NCBI GenBank assembly: GCA_021014945.1
Contig: MU266499.1
Location: 1-60,279 of the forward strand
Reading direction: 5' to 3'
Length of the DNA: 60,279 bases
Origin: Leucogyrophana mollusca
Taxonomy: Eukaryota > Basidiomycota > Agaricomycetes > Boletales
A model generated the notes under the pieces. The model did not search any database. It was not told the origin of the DNA and was given only the letters and a program-made list of their open reading frames with translations. The position numbers and the translations under genes were made by a program. This document shows, piece after piece, positions 48,751 through 59,703 of this stretch (the first letter of the stretch is position 1; each line of letters begins with the position of its first letter).

Positions 48751-51700
48751 ATGCCTTGGTTTAAATGGCGGGGAAAGGTACACGACGTATCCGCCTTCTA
48801 CACTGTAAATAACATGTCCTACAGGCTAAGACCTCCCCAAAACCGTCCACGCAAGAGACCCAAAGTCACGAAAACACCTTAGCTGTTTTATCCGGTGTGA
48901 TAGCGGTCCTGGACACCACCAAGGACCTTGTCCCTATCGACATAGCCAAGGGCGTCCTTTCGACGTTGAGCAGTATCCTCACGACCGTCAAAGTATGTCT
49001 TTAGGTGTCTTCTCAACCAAGGACTGACCTTGTCGCAGAACACTATGCAAAACAAAGACGACTTTGGGGAAGTCATCGATCGGTGCCGTAAGATGGGCAG
49101 TTTTATTGAGCGGACAACCTGCGGGAAATCCGAAGGCGACATTGATCCAACCCTTGTGCGAGCTCTGAGCGAGCTGAACAGGTAGGGCATATCGCAGTCG
49201 CGGAGTTAGATATGCTGACAATGGCGTCCAAGCTTCCTTGGTGGAATAGAGAACACCGTGAAGAAAAAAGAGCAACGTAAACTCCACTATCGGCTCATTT
49301 CAGCGTCGGTGGACCGGGAGAGCATTGCAAATTTCAAAGAGCAATTGGATTCGTTTCTGCAGATGTGGGACGTGCGTATGATAGCTAGTCGGACCCCTTT
49401 TGTTGTACTGAGTTCATACTCAGCTCGAGTTGGCCGTGCACGCGGACATGACACTGAGTAAGGTTGACGGGAAGATAGACAAGGTTGACATGAAGATTGA
49501 GCGAATTCTGCGGGGAACCATGGAAATGAAAATGTGAGTTTGTGCTATGTATGTTTCTCAACCGCTTCTCATACTATTGCAGTGACGAACCCGACCGTGA
49601 GCCACCACCTGGGCGACCTCCGATGTTTTTCGGACGAGACGACCTCGTTCGAGACGCGGTGGAAAGCCTTAACCTCCAACATGTCGTTCTCGTTGGCCCG
49701 GGCGGAATCGGGAAGAGCACGATCGCAAAAGCGATCCTGAACGAGGACTCAATCATCGCTAAATTTCACGATCGCCGGTTCTTCGTCAGGTTCGATAACA
49801 TCGATGCGTCACAGATCACGTTTGACATATTCATTCGACGCATCGCCGATGTCTTGGGTGTAAAATCTGCTCGCCTCAGCACCATCAAGACACATCTAGC
49901 TGCAAGCGACGTTCTCATCGTTTTGGACAACGCGGAGACCTTCCAAGATGCTGTATCCGGTGCAGGTAGCATTGCAGAAGCTATCGATGATTTTGGGGCA
50001 CTGCCGTCTGTTAGGGTCGTCCTCACCACTCGAAACCGAAGAGTATCAACGAACCTGCGCCGTACCATTATCGAAGTCCCTGCGTTGGATCCGGGTGCCG
50101 CACGCGAAACATTCACTCAGATCTATGGGACCGATGGCTCTCCGGCCACCATCAACAAGCTTTTAAAGGACTTGGACTTCCATCCATTGTCCATCAACCT
50201 ACTTGCTCACATAGCCACGGAGAATCAGTGGACCCTCGAGCGGCTGACAAGTGAATGGGAGAAAAAGCAGACTCAGTTGTTGGAAGTTGGTGATGGAAAA
50301 TTTCAGAGCTTATCTATCACGATCGAGCTGTCGTTGGAATCCTCGTCAATCAAGCAGCTGAGGAACAATGCCAGACGTGTCTTGCAAGTCCTGGCATTCC
50401 TCCCTCAAGGAATCAGCGAGACGAACATGGAGAGTTTATTTCCGACTATACCAAACATCCGCTCCATCGTAGACGCACTCTGCCGACTCTCGCTCATGTA
50501 CCGCAAGGTCGAAGCTTACACGATGCTTTCTCCGATTCGCATTCACATATCGAACGCCCACCAAGTTCGCGACACCCTCACTCTCGACTTGATACACGTC
50601 AGACATCACTATCACGCACAGCTCTACGATGGAGGGACTTGGATCACAACAGAAGATGCAAATGTGGAGCGGTTAATTGCTCATGATTTTTTTGAGGCTA
50701 CTGCCGAAGACATATCATTCATCTACCAAGCTTGTTCGCGATTCCTCCGTCTGCTTATGCAGCACAAACCACGCCCCACTTCCTTGCGCACAGCAATCCT
50801 GGGCAAGACTGAGAGCACTCCTCGTCTTGTCGACCAAAACGAGTTCTCGTACTGGAAAGCATGGACCATTTACCACCTTGGGGGTCTTGCAGCAGCGCTC
50901 AGTGACGACAGAGAGGCCGCCGACCTATTCACCAATGCCAAATATCTCTTCGCCCACGATCAGAACCACGAAATGAGCGCATACTGCCTCGAGCGAGTAG
51001 CGACCCAGTACTCGTCCTTGGGCATTGTCTCCGCTGCCGAGCAAACGTTCCAAGAAGCTTTGAATCTGAGACGGGAACATCACATTCTCAGCCCAGATGA
51101 TGAAGCTCGAATCAACCTGCGTCTCAGTGATGCCATGGTGCGCGAAGGGCGGCTCCAAGAAGCTCTGACGCTGTTAACGAGTGCTCGGGAGTACTTTGAT
51201 AGCACCGGTGACGCTGGTGACATCGGCTGGGCTATGGGCTGCCAGGGGGAGGCGGAGTGGCATTCCGGGGACTACGCGGCTGCGAGGCAACACTTCGAAA
51301 CCCGATTTTCGCTTGCCACCCGCACGAACGACAATTTCCACCACCTATGGAGCCTTACGCAGCTGGCGAGAGCCGAGGCGCGAGACGGGAACTACATGGA
51401 AGCACGCAAGCTCCTAGAGGAGGCCTTCACCCTTGCATCGGAGGGGGACGACGTTAATCATACCTGCGATGTGTTGTGGCAACAAGCAGCGCTCGCTAGT
51501 GACCGAGGGGATTTTGACCGTGCCAGAGATATTTTGACGCGTGCTTTCGGTGAGATGGCGACACACGAGTGGCAATCAGCCGAGATAATAGCCATGACGA
51601 ATGACTGCTCTGCACGCAACGAGTTGTTCGCAGGAGACTTTGCGAAGGCCAAGGAGCTTTTCTTGGGGGTGGTGAACTCCTGCGACGAATTATCGGATTT

Positions 51701-51917
51701 CGAGCTTCAAACCCGTAGCAGCAGGGCTCTTGGGGAGATTGCACTCTTGGAGGGGGACACTGCTGGTGCGAGACAGTGGTTTACGAAAACCAAATCACTC
51801 TGCGACGACACGGGGAGACATCCTGACTGTCTGTACATTGGGAACCCACATACCCAGCTGAAGGAGGAACATAACGGGTGGAAATTATTTCTGAAGGAAC
51901 GTCTCCCGTCCGCCTAA
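48751..51917 (+). CDS. NLR-type receptor: helical N-terminus, NB-ARC, TPR
   Basis: Six exons join in frame: 48751-48777, 48825-48992, 49039-49181, 49233-49371, 49424-49533 and 49583-51917. The start gives MPWFKWRGK. Residues about 10-180 are helical, with LAVLSGVIAVLDTTKDLVPI and GVLSTLSSILTTVKNTM, a layout like the HeLo/MLKL-like bundles at the front of many fungal NLRs. The nucleotide-binding part has a Walker A (LVGPGGIGKSTIAKAI), Walker B (DVLIVLDNAETF), sensor strand (VVLTTRNRR) and a GxP-like motif (DFHPLSINLLAHIA). A winged-helix region follows (RRVLQVLAFLPQGISETNME). From about residue 600 on, five to six TPR hairpins follow, for example GEAEWHSGDYAAARQHFETR and GEIALLEGDTAGARQWF. All ATPase motifs are kept and no break was seen. 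A role in self/non-self sensing is known for the class, not shown for this gene. Confidence 0.9.
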
Positions 51918-52033
51918 GCTAGTTTCTATTACCACACAAGACTTATTTACACGATGTACCCTTACCGTACAGTGGTATCATTAAGTTAGCCTATGTTCGT
52001 GGCACGCCCGTTTAATTCTACATTCCCTGTAGC

Positions 52034-52165
52034 TCCCCGAGACCGAATCGACCCACGCCTGGGCCACCGCGGCCGCAACGCAACTCTGCGAGGGACGCCG
52101 AACCGGACACAGAGCAATGCGGAGCGTACTGCGAAGACACGGGGTGCTTAGACGCCTCATGTTTC
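52034..52165 (+). repeat. Partial third copy (B) of the flanking repeat
   Basis: This segment runs from CGAGACCG to the CATGTTTCGGGTAGCA stretch. It aligns with 47408-47500 (block A) and 56249-56365 (block C), sharing CGCAACTCTGCGAGGG-like and GGGGTGCTTAGACGCCT-like runs with block C. It begins about 120 bases after the NLR stop, in the same orientation. Confidence 0.65.
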
Positions 52166-54469
52166 GGGTAGCAATTCTATGACCGCGCAGCATACCGACA
52201 TGGTCGACGGCATCGGTCTATCTCATCGCCGTGGCGGGTAGCTTTATCGACGGTGTCGGCCCTGCGCTGAGAGCTTCGCGTCTCGTTTCGGCTTGGAAGA
52301 TTGCTGACCGTAAACTGCGAAAGGACGTGTTACAGGTCGAAGAGGTGGAGGAAACCTTAGCCAGTCTGATACGGCTCTCCAGGGTACATGCCCGACGTCT
52401 ACGCTCACTTCGATCAATTTGCCTCGAGCGACACTAGGAGCCATATCCCGGAAGGTATCTGTCGAAGATGGAATGCTTAAGGCCGGCACCGAGTACTGAC
52501 ACGACAGTGTGGGAGCAGCAGCACGGCTTGTGCGCGGGTTTGCGGTACGACTTGTACGCGGGGTTGCCGTGTTTGATGGGGGCAGGTACGCCTCTGTGCG
52601 AGCACCTCCCTTTCGCGCGCCACATAATGGAGAACTTTGACGTCGGGCGGGTGCTGGAGAAGGACGTAGGCAGGGCCGGGGGAAGGCTGGGGACGAGGCC
52701 CGAGTGGGTGACGCCGGGGCGATGAGAATGAAACTTCGTTATTCGAGCGTGTACCACGCCCTAAGTCACTGGAACACAGCTGCGGCCTCGGAACCTGCGA
52801 GGACCGTTGGACCAGCAGGGAAGCAACATGTTTGAGCAGCGTGCTCGCTCTCCCAATTCGCTTCCCCTGCGCCAGCGTGACATTCAAATACAGAGGGCAT
52901 ACGGGGAAAGGAGTAAGCTTTCGTTATATGGAGAGGTAGTTGGAACACGAGAGAGGTGGGTAGACAGTGCTACACCGCATGCCATCTTCCCGCGCGCACC
53001 CGTCAGGCATGGTGTGCCGGTCCATAGAGTGACATATTGATCAATAATTTCTACGCCTGCATGGATGTGGGGCAGGTGAGACGGATGCTGGTTATGCGAG
53101 AGGAAAAGAGCGGTCATCCAGACGTCGATAGCAGCGGGGAGCAAGGAGAGGGGGATGGTAGTGAGGCGGGGGGAGATTATGTTCAGGAGGAGATGATGCG
53201 TAAGAGTGGGGGGATGGCTGGGAGGAGGCGAGAGCTTGTCGCACGCCTCCTCAGGATAGGATGTCCGAGATCGAACGCGAACTGATGCTGGAGAAGGGTG
53301 CGGGGCGCCAGGGATCGTATTCGAAGGGGCATGTGATCGGATCGCACGCGCTCGGATGGTGGACCTCGGACCGGAAGCGACGGGACAGCGTGATGGCTTC
53401 TTGCGCACGAGTCCAGCTGATGTGCGTAGCGCTTCGTTGTGTGACGGGGTGACACTTGCGGTGAGAAGACGACGGGTGAGGGGGAGGGAGGGGCGAGGTT
53501 TGGAGTCCAAGCGCACCCACGAACCCCCAGTCCGAGAGGACGTTGTCATCTAGTGGAGTGTGGAGAGTGAACATCGGGAGCATCAAGCGTGATCTTGTCC
53601 GCGCCAGCAATTGCACAAGGCACCATTAACAACCACGTACTCTAGCCCATGAATCCTTCCATCGAGGCCACCCGCAGCGCCGGTTCTGCTCTCCAGCGAA
53701 TGGGAGAGCCACTTTCAGCCCGTGTGAGCAAGTGGCCCGGGCCTGGAGAGTGCGGGTACGCTGATGGCAGGCGGTGCAGTGGTGTGCCCGGCAGAAGGGG
53801 AGCACGGTGTCAGCGCAGGGAGTGGTGCGGTAGACAGTGGTGCAGCAGATTTAGTCTCACATAGCGTTCTGTGAGATCAACTACCGTGGTCAGCTTCTAT
53901 CTCCACCTCCACCTCACTCACCTCGCAATCCCAGCACTCAAACCCCCGATCATCAGTTTCCCAACCCAGCCATTCCCGTACTAATAGTAAGCTGCGCGTG
54001 GAGGTGGAGGTGTAGCGCGTGTGGGTTGAGCTGGTGCCATTGTCGTATCGGGGAGACGTTACGATAGCCAGGCAAGGGCAACATTGAAAATTGAGATGTG
54101 AGTTTTACGTAACCTCCTCGTCCACGTCCCACCCTTCTTCCCGTCGTCGAGCCCTCCCTGTCAATCGCGTACGCTTGAGGATGCGGAGGTGAACGTTCGA
54201 CACTCCCTTTGACACGTGTTATGTACCCAGGGCATCCACTGCGTTTGGAGTGTACAAGGTTTTGGACTGCCTTGGCGACTTATCTGCTCGTCACCGACCA
54301 CTCCATGTGTCTCTTTCTTGCTCTGTCTGGACATATATCTGGTCCCTCACACCCGCAAGCCAGGCATGACGTGTCTTACATATCGAAGTCCGAAGTATGC
54401 ACGCGGACACGACTGTTCATTGATATTGAGCCGCCGTGCCACGATGAGTAAAGTTCGTCACATACTCCT
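52166..54469. other. 2.3 kb GC-rich stretch without a supported gene
   Basis: Overlapping open frames occur on both strands, as expected from the high GC content. None has a recognisable domain or a consistent exon structure. Part may be strongly diverged sequence of repeat copy B. Confidence 0.35.
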
Positions 54470-56800
54470 CTCTCGCACTCCCGTCTCAGACTCCCGGTAC
54501 CGTACAGCCAGCCACGCATCCCCATGTCCACCTCACCAGTCTCCCTCGCATCGACTTCATCACCCTCCGCCGAAGATTCCTCCAGACCCCAGTGCTGTAC
54601 AAGGACATTGCAGGAGCACACCGAACTTGCACCACGCATTATCTGCACTTCCGATGGCTGCTACCTCGTCGAACCTTTCCAATTTGAAGTCTCCTACTGT
54701 CTGGAAGCTGGCTCGTGACGGACAGCAAATTATATGCGGAGAAAGGACGGAAACATTTAGATCGTGGACACGCGACCCGGACACCGCACCCCGGACCCGT
54801 GGTAGGGCATAAAACCCCAGTTCGCAGTTTGCATTGCCACCCATGCGTCGCTGATCCCCTTGGGTCCATTATCTCCCATTCCTTAATTCCCGCTTATTGC
54901 AAGCCACCTTGACGCGCTCCGACACCCTTGGCGCCGGGGCTAGCCGCCATCGACCTGCGCGCTCGACTCGTCCGTTCTGCCTTCGCCTCGAAAAAGGCCA
55001 CTCTAGATGCCCACTTGCCGTGGGCGATATCTCGTCCAGAAATATCCTTTGGAGTGGAATAGATAATTGTTACAACCACTCAATGAGTCGCTTCCTTACA
55101 ATTGAGTGTGCTGACACTTTGGTTCCCAAGTTCAGTTCATTGCGTCCTCAAGCTCAACACCACACGTCCAGTTATCCTACCTTCGTAGCCCCGTCGCAAC
55201 CACACATGCCGTCGCCATCGTAGCTTGAAGCTGTTACCACGCCTTTGTGCGACTGATCACGATCGTCGCCGCGTCCTTTCACCACTTACTCGTATTCGGA
55301 CACCCTGGCACAATCTATCCATGGGACAAAGCCCCGATGCTGCTGGTGTGGAATACGGGAAATTATCGCTAGCTGTAGGAGACAGTGCCTCAAAGGTGGC
55401 CAGACACCCACCCGCGAGTCATGCCATGATCTCCTTGTACTGATAGGAGATATGTCTATGTTAGAGTTACGCGTATCGTCGCTGGAGTGGTAAGTTGGCC
55501 ACCTGCCACGTTCTCAGGCATGACATGGTGTTCTAACTCAAGCTGTGGTACGGCGGGAGGTCTGCGCACCTCCTCGCGAGACTCTTCCCTCCTCGACGTC
55601 AGCCAATCACGTGCATGGAAAATATTGATATTGCTGAGCTACTCGCCGCCCAGGAAACCGGCTACGACATCTCCTGGACGCACCAAAGGACAAATCGCTC
55701 GATCCATTGGGTGATTCGATTCTCGAGGTGGGACCATTGCCTATCTGCTCCACGTCGGATCTATCGAATGATTTCTCCCCAGCTACCCGCGACCATATCA
55801 TATCCACTGAGCGCACCGAAGGTCGGGGTACCACCAACGAGCGCACCAAAGGGCGGGGTGCCACCTTTTGCGGGCTAGAGCCAGCCCAGGCATCAGAGTC
55901 CAGTTCATATCCGTTCCTCTCGCCGGATAGGCTAACAGAACAGATGCGCCCGCTCCAGGGTACATCGACAACAAGACCCAAGACCCAGGGCCAAGAATCA
56001 TCAGTGAGCTGTGAAAACAAAAACGAAACGTATCCCCACCCTTACACGTCCTTCGCCGTCCACAGGAGATCTCCCACATGGCTTTAGGCCCGGCTCCGCG
56101 CAAGCAAGGATGATCGTCAAGCAACCGGAAGCGTGCCTCCGCCAGCTGCTGCTGATGTGGCGCTCGGAGAGCCGATGAGGTTTGTATGCAATCAACGCTC
56201 GTTTAATCTTGATCATACATTCCCCGTCGTGACTGTATGCGGCGCCTCGAGACCGGAGCGACCCAAGCTACCGGGCCGCAACGCTGCGAGGGACACTGGG
56301 ACACGGAGGCTGAAGACAGCGATGCGGAGACATGGGTGCTTAGACGCCTTGTGTTTCGGGGAGCACCTCAGGAGGTGGAGACACTTGCGGGAGGCAAGTC
56401 GAGCCCGATATATAGCCACTCCGACTTTTATTCTCGAGTCTGCTCTCGCGAAATGGAAATTGCGCAGCCAGCCCTTCACTCCGCGTTCCCGATCGCAGCC
56501 CGGAGCGAGGGGATTTTCGGGCAGTGGGAATTCATTGAGACTGAGAGTCGTGCATACAACACGCACTTAAGCTACCTGTTTTGTTTGTACCGGGGGGCAG
56601 CAGAGCATGTTGCTGGCGACATACATGCTGGCGATGATCGATTTTGGCGGGTAATTCAAACAACAGAGGGTCGGAGGTGGGTGCAGACGTACGGGCACGA
56701 CAGTGAATGGCAACGAAATACCGGTACGGAGATGAAACGGAACGATGATCACGTAGTCATTTTGCTGACAGGGCAGAGCGAAAGGCAATGGTAGCAAGCA
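54470..56800 (+). pseudogene. Broken WD40-repeat gene, copy C
   Basis: This carries the same lead as copy A (STSPVSLASTSSPSAED) and a ruined first repeat (LQEHTELAPRIICTSDGCYL). A remnant reading SPTVWKLARDGQQIICGERT follows. Later blocks are SLDPLGDSILEVGPLPIC, AADVALGEPMRFVCNQRSFN and a longer uninterrupted tail at 56237-56794. The first WD repeat is more damaged here than in copy A. Stops and frame changes lie between all blocks, so no complete propeller can be made. Confidence 0.5.
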
Positions 56801-57195
56801 GAGACAAGGTGCATGGACGGGGATAGAGACGAGATGCGAGAGGAATGAGTATGAGTATGGTGGTAGTGGATTATGGATACTAGACAGCTGAGCAATGAAA
56901 CGAGACAAAATGGGCCGAGAGACGCTACCAGGTGCCGCCGTCTGCATGAAGCACGCGTCGACCGTATTAGTTTTCCTTCATCTCCTCGTCCCCGTGCTCA
57001 AGGATGGCGGGCCTGGCTGCTGGCGAGGGTTCGAGAAGGAGTGGTGTATTTCGTGGTGGCAGAGTCGGGGTTGAGGAGGGTGGGGACGAAGAGTGCGTTT
57101 TCAGAGGAGTGGAACGCGTTGTCGATGGAGAAACACGTTATCGGCGGAATAACTCCGGTGAGCGAGTGGCCTGCAGGGCACGGGTACGACAATTA
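54470..57195 (+). repeat. Repeat block C (direct, diverged), right of the NLR
   Basis: This is the partner of block A (46050-48240), in the same orientation and longer by insertions, including a duplicated GCGCACC(A/G)AAGG stretch near 55810-55855. The shared ends are the TCTCGCACTCCC region on the left and CGAGTGGCCTGCAGGGC on the right, after which the two copies diverge. Together with partial copy B it frames the NLR gene. A minus-strand frame ending LEHGDEEMKEN is kept. Confidence 0.75.
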
Positions 57196-57750
57196 GGAGG
57201 CGGAGCGAGTGCACCTGGCGAGCGGGGAGAGGCGCGGTGGGCGGCGGTGCAGTGTTCCCGGCCCGGGCATCCGGATGACCATCCACTCCACGTTGGGTCC
57301 AGCTGCCGGAGTTCCCACAAAGTCGACATGGTTCCAGCTTGTAATTTGACCCTCATTCAATATTCAATATTCATCGATGGTGGTGGTATAGACAGAGGAA
57401 AGCACGCACACGGGACCCTCGTTCCACAATATTTGACTTGAACTTTTTCCAATCACGTCTCTTTTCACTGCTTTCATTCCTTCTTCCATCAGACTCGGAA
57501 GCCAGCAAACACCCCAATCAATCATGAACTCGGCCGGTGATCCCATCATTCTGGTTCACTCGTCACTTTGTTCGCTCGCAATTACAGGATCATGACAGGT
57601 ACAACAGTGACGAGCCCGCCCGAGCTACTGTCATGGCCATGGAACTCATCTACTGGGCTTGTGAGCAATTTCCCCACCTATTGGAATACTAATCTATTGG
57701 AATACTAATCTTAAGACAGCCTATCCATCTTATTCCAGGAAGACAGGGTG
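57196..57750. other. Spacer between repeat C and the GTTACC array
   Basis: No exon was recognised. A short direct repeat, CTATTGGAATACTAAT, occurs twice around 57677-57710. Confidence 0.4.
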
Positions 57751-57756
57751 AATTCC

Positions 57757-58265
57757 CGGTAACGTTACCGGTAACGTTACCGAAAACGTTACCGAAGACG
57801 TTACCGAAGATGTTACCGGCCAATCAGACAGACGTTACCGCACAGCCACATTGTTACCGGTCCATATATGGGACGTTACCGACACAGCCGCATTGTTACC
57901 GGACCATATATGGGACGTTACCGCACAGCCACAATGTTACCGGCCAATCAGACGAATGTTACCGGCACAGCCACAATGTTACCGCTGCCAGAGAACGTTA
58001 CCGGACCCAAAATGGAAATGTTACCGACACAGCCACAATGTTACCGATCCATATAAGGAACGTTACCGACACAGCCACAACGTTACCGCTGCCAGAGAAC
58101 GTTACCGGACTCAAAAAGGAAATGTTACCGACACAGCCACAATGTTACCGGCCAATCAGATGAATGTTACCGACACAGCCGCAATATTACCAGTCCATAT
58201 AAAGAATGTTACCGACACAGCCACAATGTTACCGGACTCAAAAAGGAAATGTTACCGACACAGCC
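57757..58265. repeat. GTTACC satellite array, main block
   Basis: About 25 copies of GTTACC, mostly GTTACCG, follow one another. At the left edge the motif is packed every 11-13 bases and forms palindromes (CGGTAACGTTACCG). From about 57830 the copies sit 19-23 bases apart with two alternating kinds of spacer. One is nearly constant (ACACAGCCACA). The other comes in a few forms: CCAATCAGA with variants, TCCATATA with variants, ACTCAAAAAGGA, and CTGCCAGAGAAC. The higher-order unit is about 40 bases. It translates in all frames without meaning and is not a gene. Confidence 0.9.
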
Positions 58266-58275
58266 ACCTGGAATG

Positions 58276-58464
58276 TTGAAACGCGTTTCAATAAAAGCAA
58301 GCAGGAAGATAAAGTGACTGTTGCCTATACAAGCTGTAGCAAATATGAAAATGAAGATTTAGATGAGTTATACAACAAGCTAGGAACCACACAAGCAAGA
58401 CCAATCATTGAAACATGTTTCAAAAACTTGCACAAGTAGGACCAATTATTGAAACGCGTTTCAA
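58276..58464. repeat. Three TTGAAAC(G/A)(C/T)GTTTCAA palindromes
   Basis: Perfect 16-base palindromes lie at 58276-58291, 58408-58423 and 58449-58464. The second reads TTGAAACATGTTTCAA, the others TTGAAACGCGTTTCAA. The last two sit in a 41-base tandem duplication with ACCAAT(C/T)ATTGAAAC starts. They lie between the two blocks of the GTTACC array. Confidence 0.85.
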
Positions 58465-58554
58465 CAACTTGGTGTACACTAAGTCAGTATCTACCAGAGA
58501 AGACCAAGTGTTTGTCATCCCAATACAAGTAGTATGCTCAACTACAACAGAGGG

Positions 58555-58712
58555 ACAATGTTACCAGGCCTAAAAAGGAATGTTACCGACACAGCCACAA
58601 TGTTACCGGCCAATCATATGAATGTTACCGGCACAGCCACAATGTTACCGGACCCAAAAGAGGAATGTTACCGCACAGCCACAATGTTACCAGCCCAAGA
58701 AGACATGTTACT
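58555..58712. repeat. GTTACC satellite array, second block
   Basis: Seven or eight further motif copies with the same two spacer kinds (ACACAGCCACA, CCAATCATATGA, ACCCAAAAGAGGA) follow the palindrome region. This suggests that one array was split by an insertion of about 290 bases. Confidence 0.85.
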
Positions 58713-58977
58713 ACATATGATACCAGGCAAGTGACCAAGCACAAAGACCACTCGAGTGCTCAGCTATACTCCAGCCATCAAGTGAATGCAGACCACAAGC
58801 CAGCAATAAGATAAAGACCACCCACTACAAGTCTTCCCACCAGGCGGAGACCGCCAAGGCAAAGGAGTGACACATGAAATGCTCAACACCTTTGTAACAA
58901 GATGCTGTCTACGATAGAGCTTCACACTCTATAACAACAGCCAAGGGAGCAAGTGCAGAGACCACACCAGCGCTCAA

Positions 58978-59703
58978 ATGTGCTCTGTATGCAAGGCCAA
59001 TCCACACCACGACCCAGCGACAGTATCCGGACTACTGACCACCAGGAGAACACTTGGCCACTCACGAACGATGTCCACTCCCATGAACCGACCACTGCAG
59101 TCACACCTTGGACACCATCGGACGGCTTCTAGCAGCAAGCGAACGATAGCAGAAGTGCAGTTTGCAGAAGAAACAGAGGCATCCAAGAAGCGAAAGACTA
59201 TGAGGCTAGTGCAAGAGTCAGAAGAAGTAAAGGAGATGAAGAAGGCACTTGGGAACTTTACAGGAATCTGTGGAGCGTGCAAAGTGGGCAAGGGAGTGGA
59301 AACGACACACACGATCACAAGATGCCCGACGGTGATGTCTATAGGAGAAGGGTTCACGACATACAAGCAGTGGCGAAGCAAGCTCCGATACACGAAGCAC
59401 CACACGAAGATATGCTGGACTTGTCACGTACCACAGTGCAGCGACCAGCTACACAGGACGTTTGTGGGTGGACAGAACAGGGACTCTGCATGTGACTGGC
59501 CAGACACTGTAGGACCGGTGGCGTATCTGATCTATCAGCTGGAGGAACTTAGAGGGCTAGCGAGGACAGAGTTTGAGATGGAGTGGGAGACGCTAGAGAC
59601 GTATACGGAGTGGTTGATGAGCAAACCGGAGGCTGGACATTACAGCAAGCTGATGGACATGTTCATGTGGTACTGTACGAGTGTATTGATGTCAGGGGAG
59701 TAG
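58978..59703 (+). CDS. C-terminal part of a RecQ-like (telomere-linked type) helicase protein, probably a fragment
   Basis: The frame gives about 240 residues. An early CSVCKAN pair of cysteines is followed by a basic linker (SSSKRTIAEVQFAEETEASK). A Cys/His-rich module comes next: GICGACKVGKGVETTHTITR, KQWRSKLRYTKHHTKICWTC with HVPQCSDQLHRTF, and the segment CDWPDTVGPVAYLIYQLEEL. In my memory the CxxC ... CWxCxVPQ ... PD arrangement marks the tail of the large RecQ-family helicases that are repeated near chromosome ends in agaricomycetes. No helicase motif is found upstream; instead there are the satellite array and palindromes. The fragment is therefore probably cut off from its catalytic part. 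A gene with distant 5' exons is less likely. The stop TAG lies at 59701-59703. Confidence 0.5.
   Translation: MCSVCKANPHHDPATVSGLLTTRRTLGHSRTMSTPMNRPLQSHLGHHRTASSSKRTIAEVQFAEETEASKKRKTMRLVQESEEVKEMKKALGNFTGICGACKVGKGVETTHTITRCPTVMSIGEGFTTYKQWRSKLRYTKHHTKICWTCHVPQCSDQLHRTFVGGQNRDSACDWPDTVGPVAYLIYQLEELRGLARTEFEMEWETLETYTEWLMSKPEAGHYSKLMDMFMWYCTSVLMSGE

Noticed and set aside
52166..53650. Several frames over 100 codons on both strands
   Set aside because: The GC-rich composition gives mutual open frames. The translations are rich in Arg, Pro and Ser without any motif.
57810..58279. Long overlapping open frames in the GTTACC array (for example 142 codons)
   Set aside because: They arise because the repeat units lack stops. 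The translation is just the repeat in several frames.
57757..58712. CRISPR array
   Set aside because: The context is a fungal nuclear genome. The repeats are only 7-9 bases, spacers recur from a small set, and no cas gene is near.
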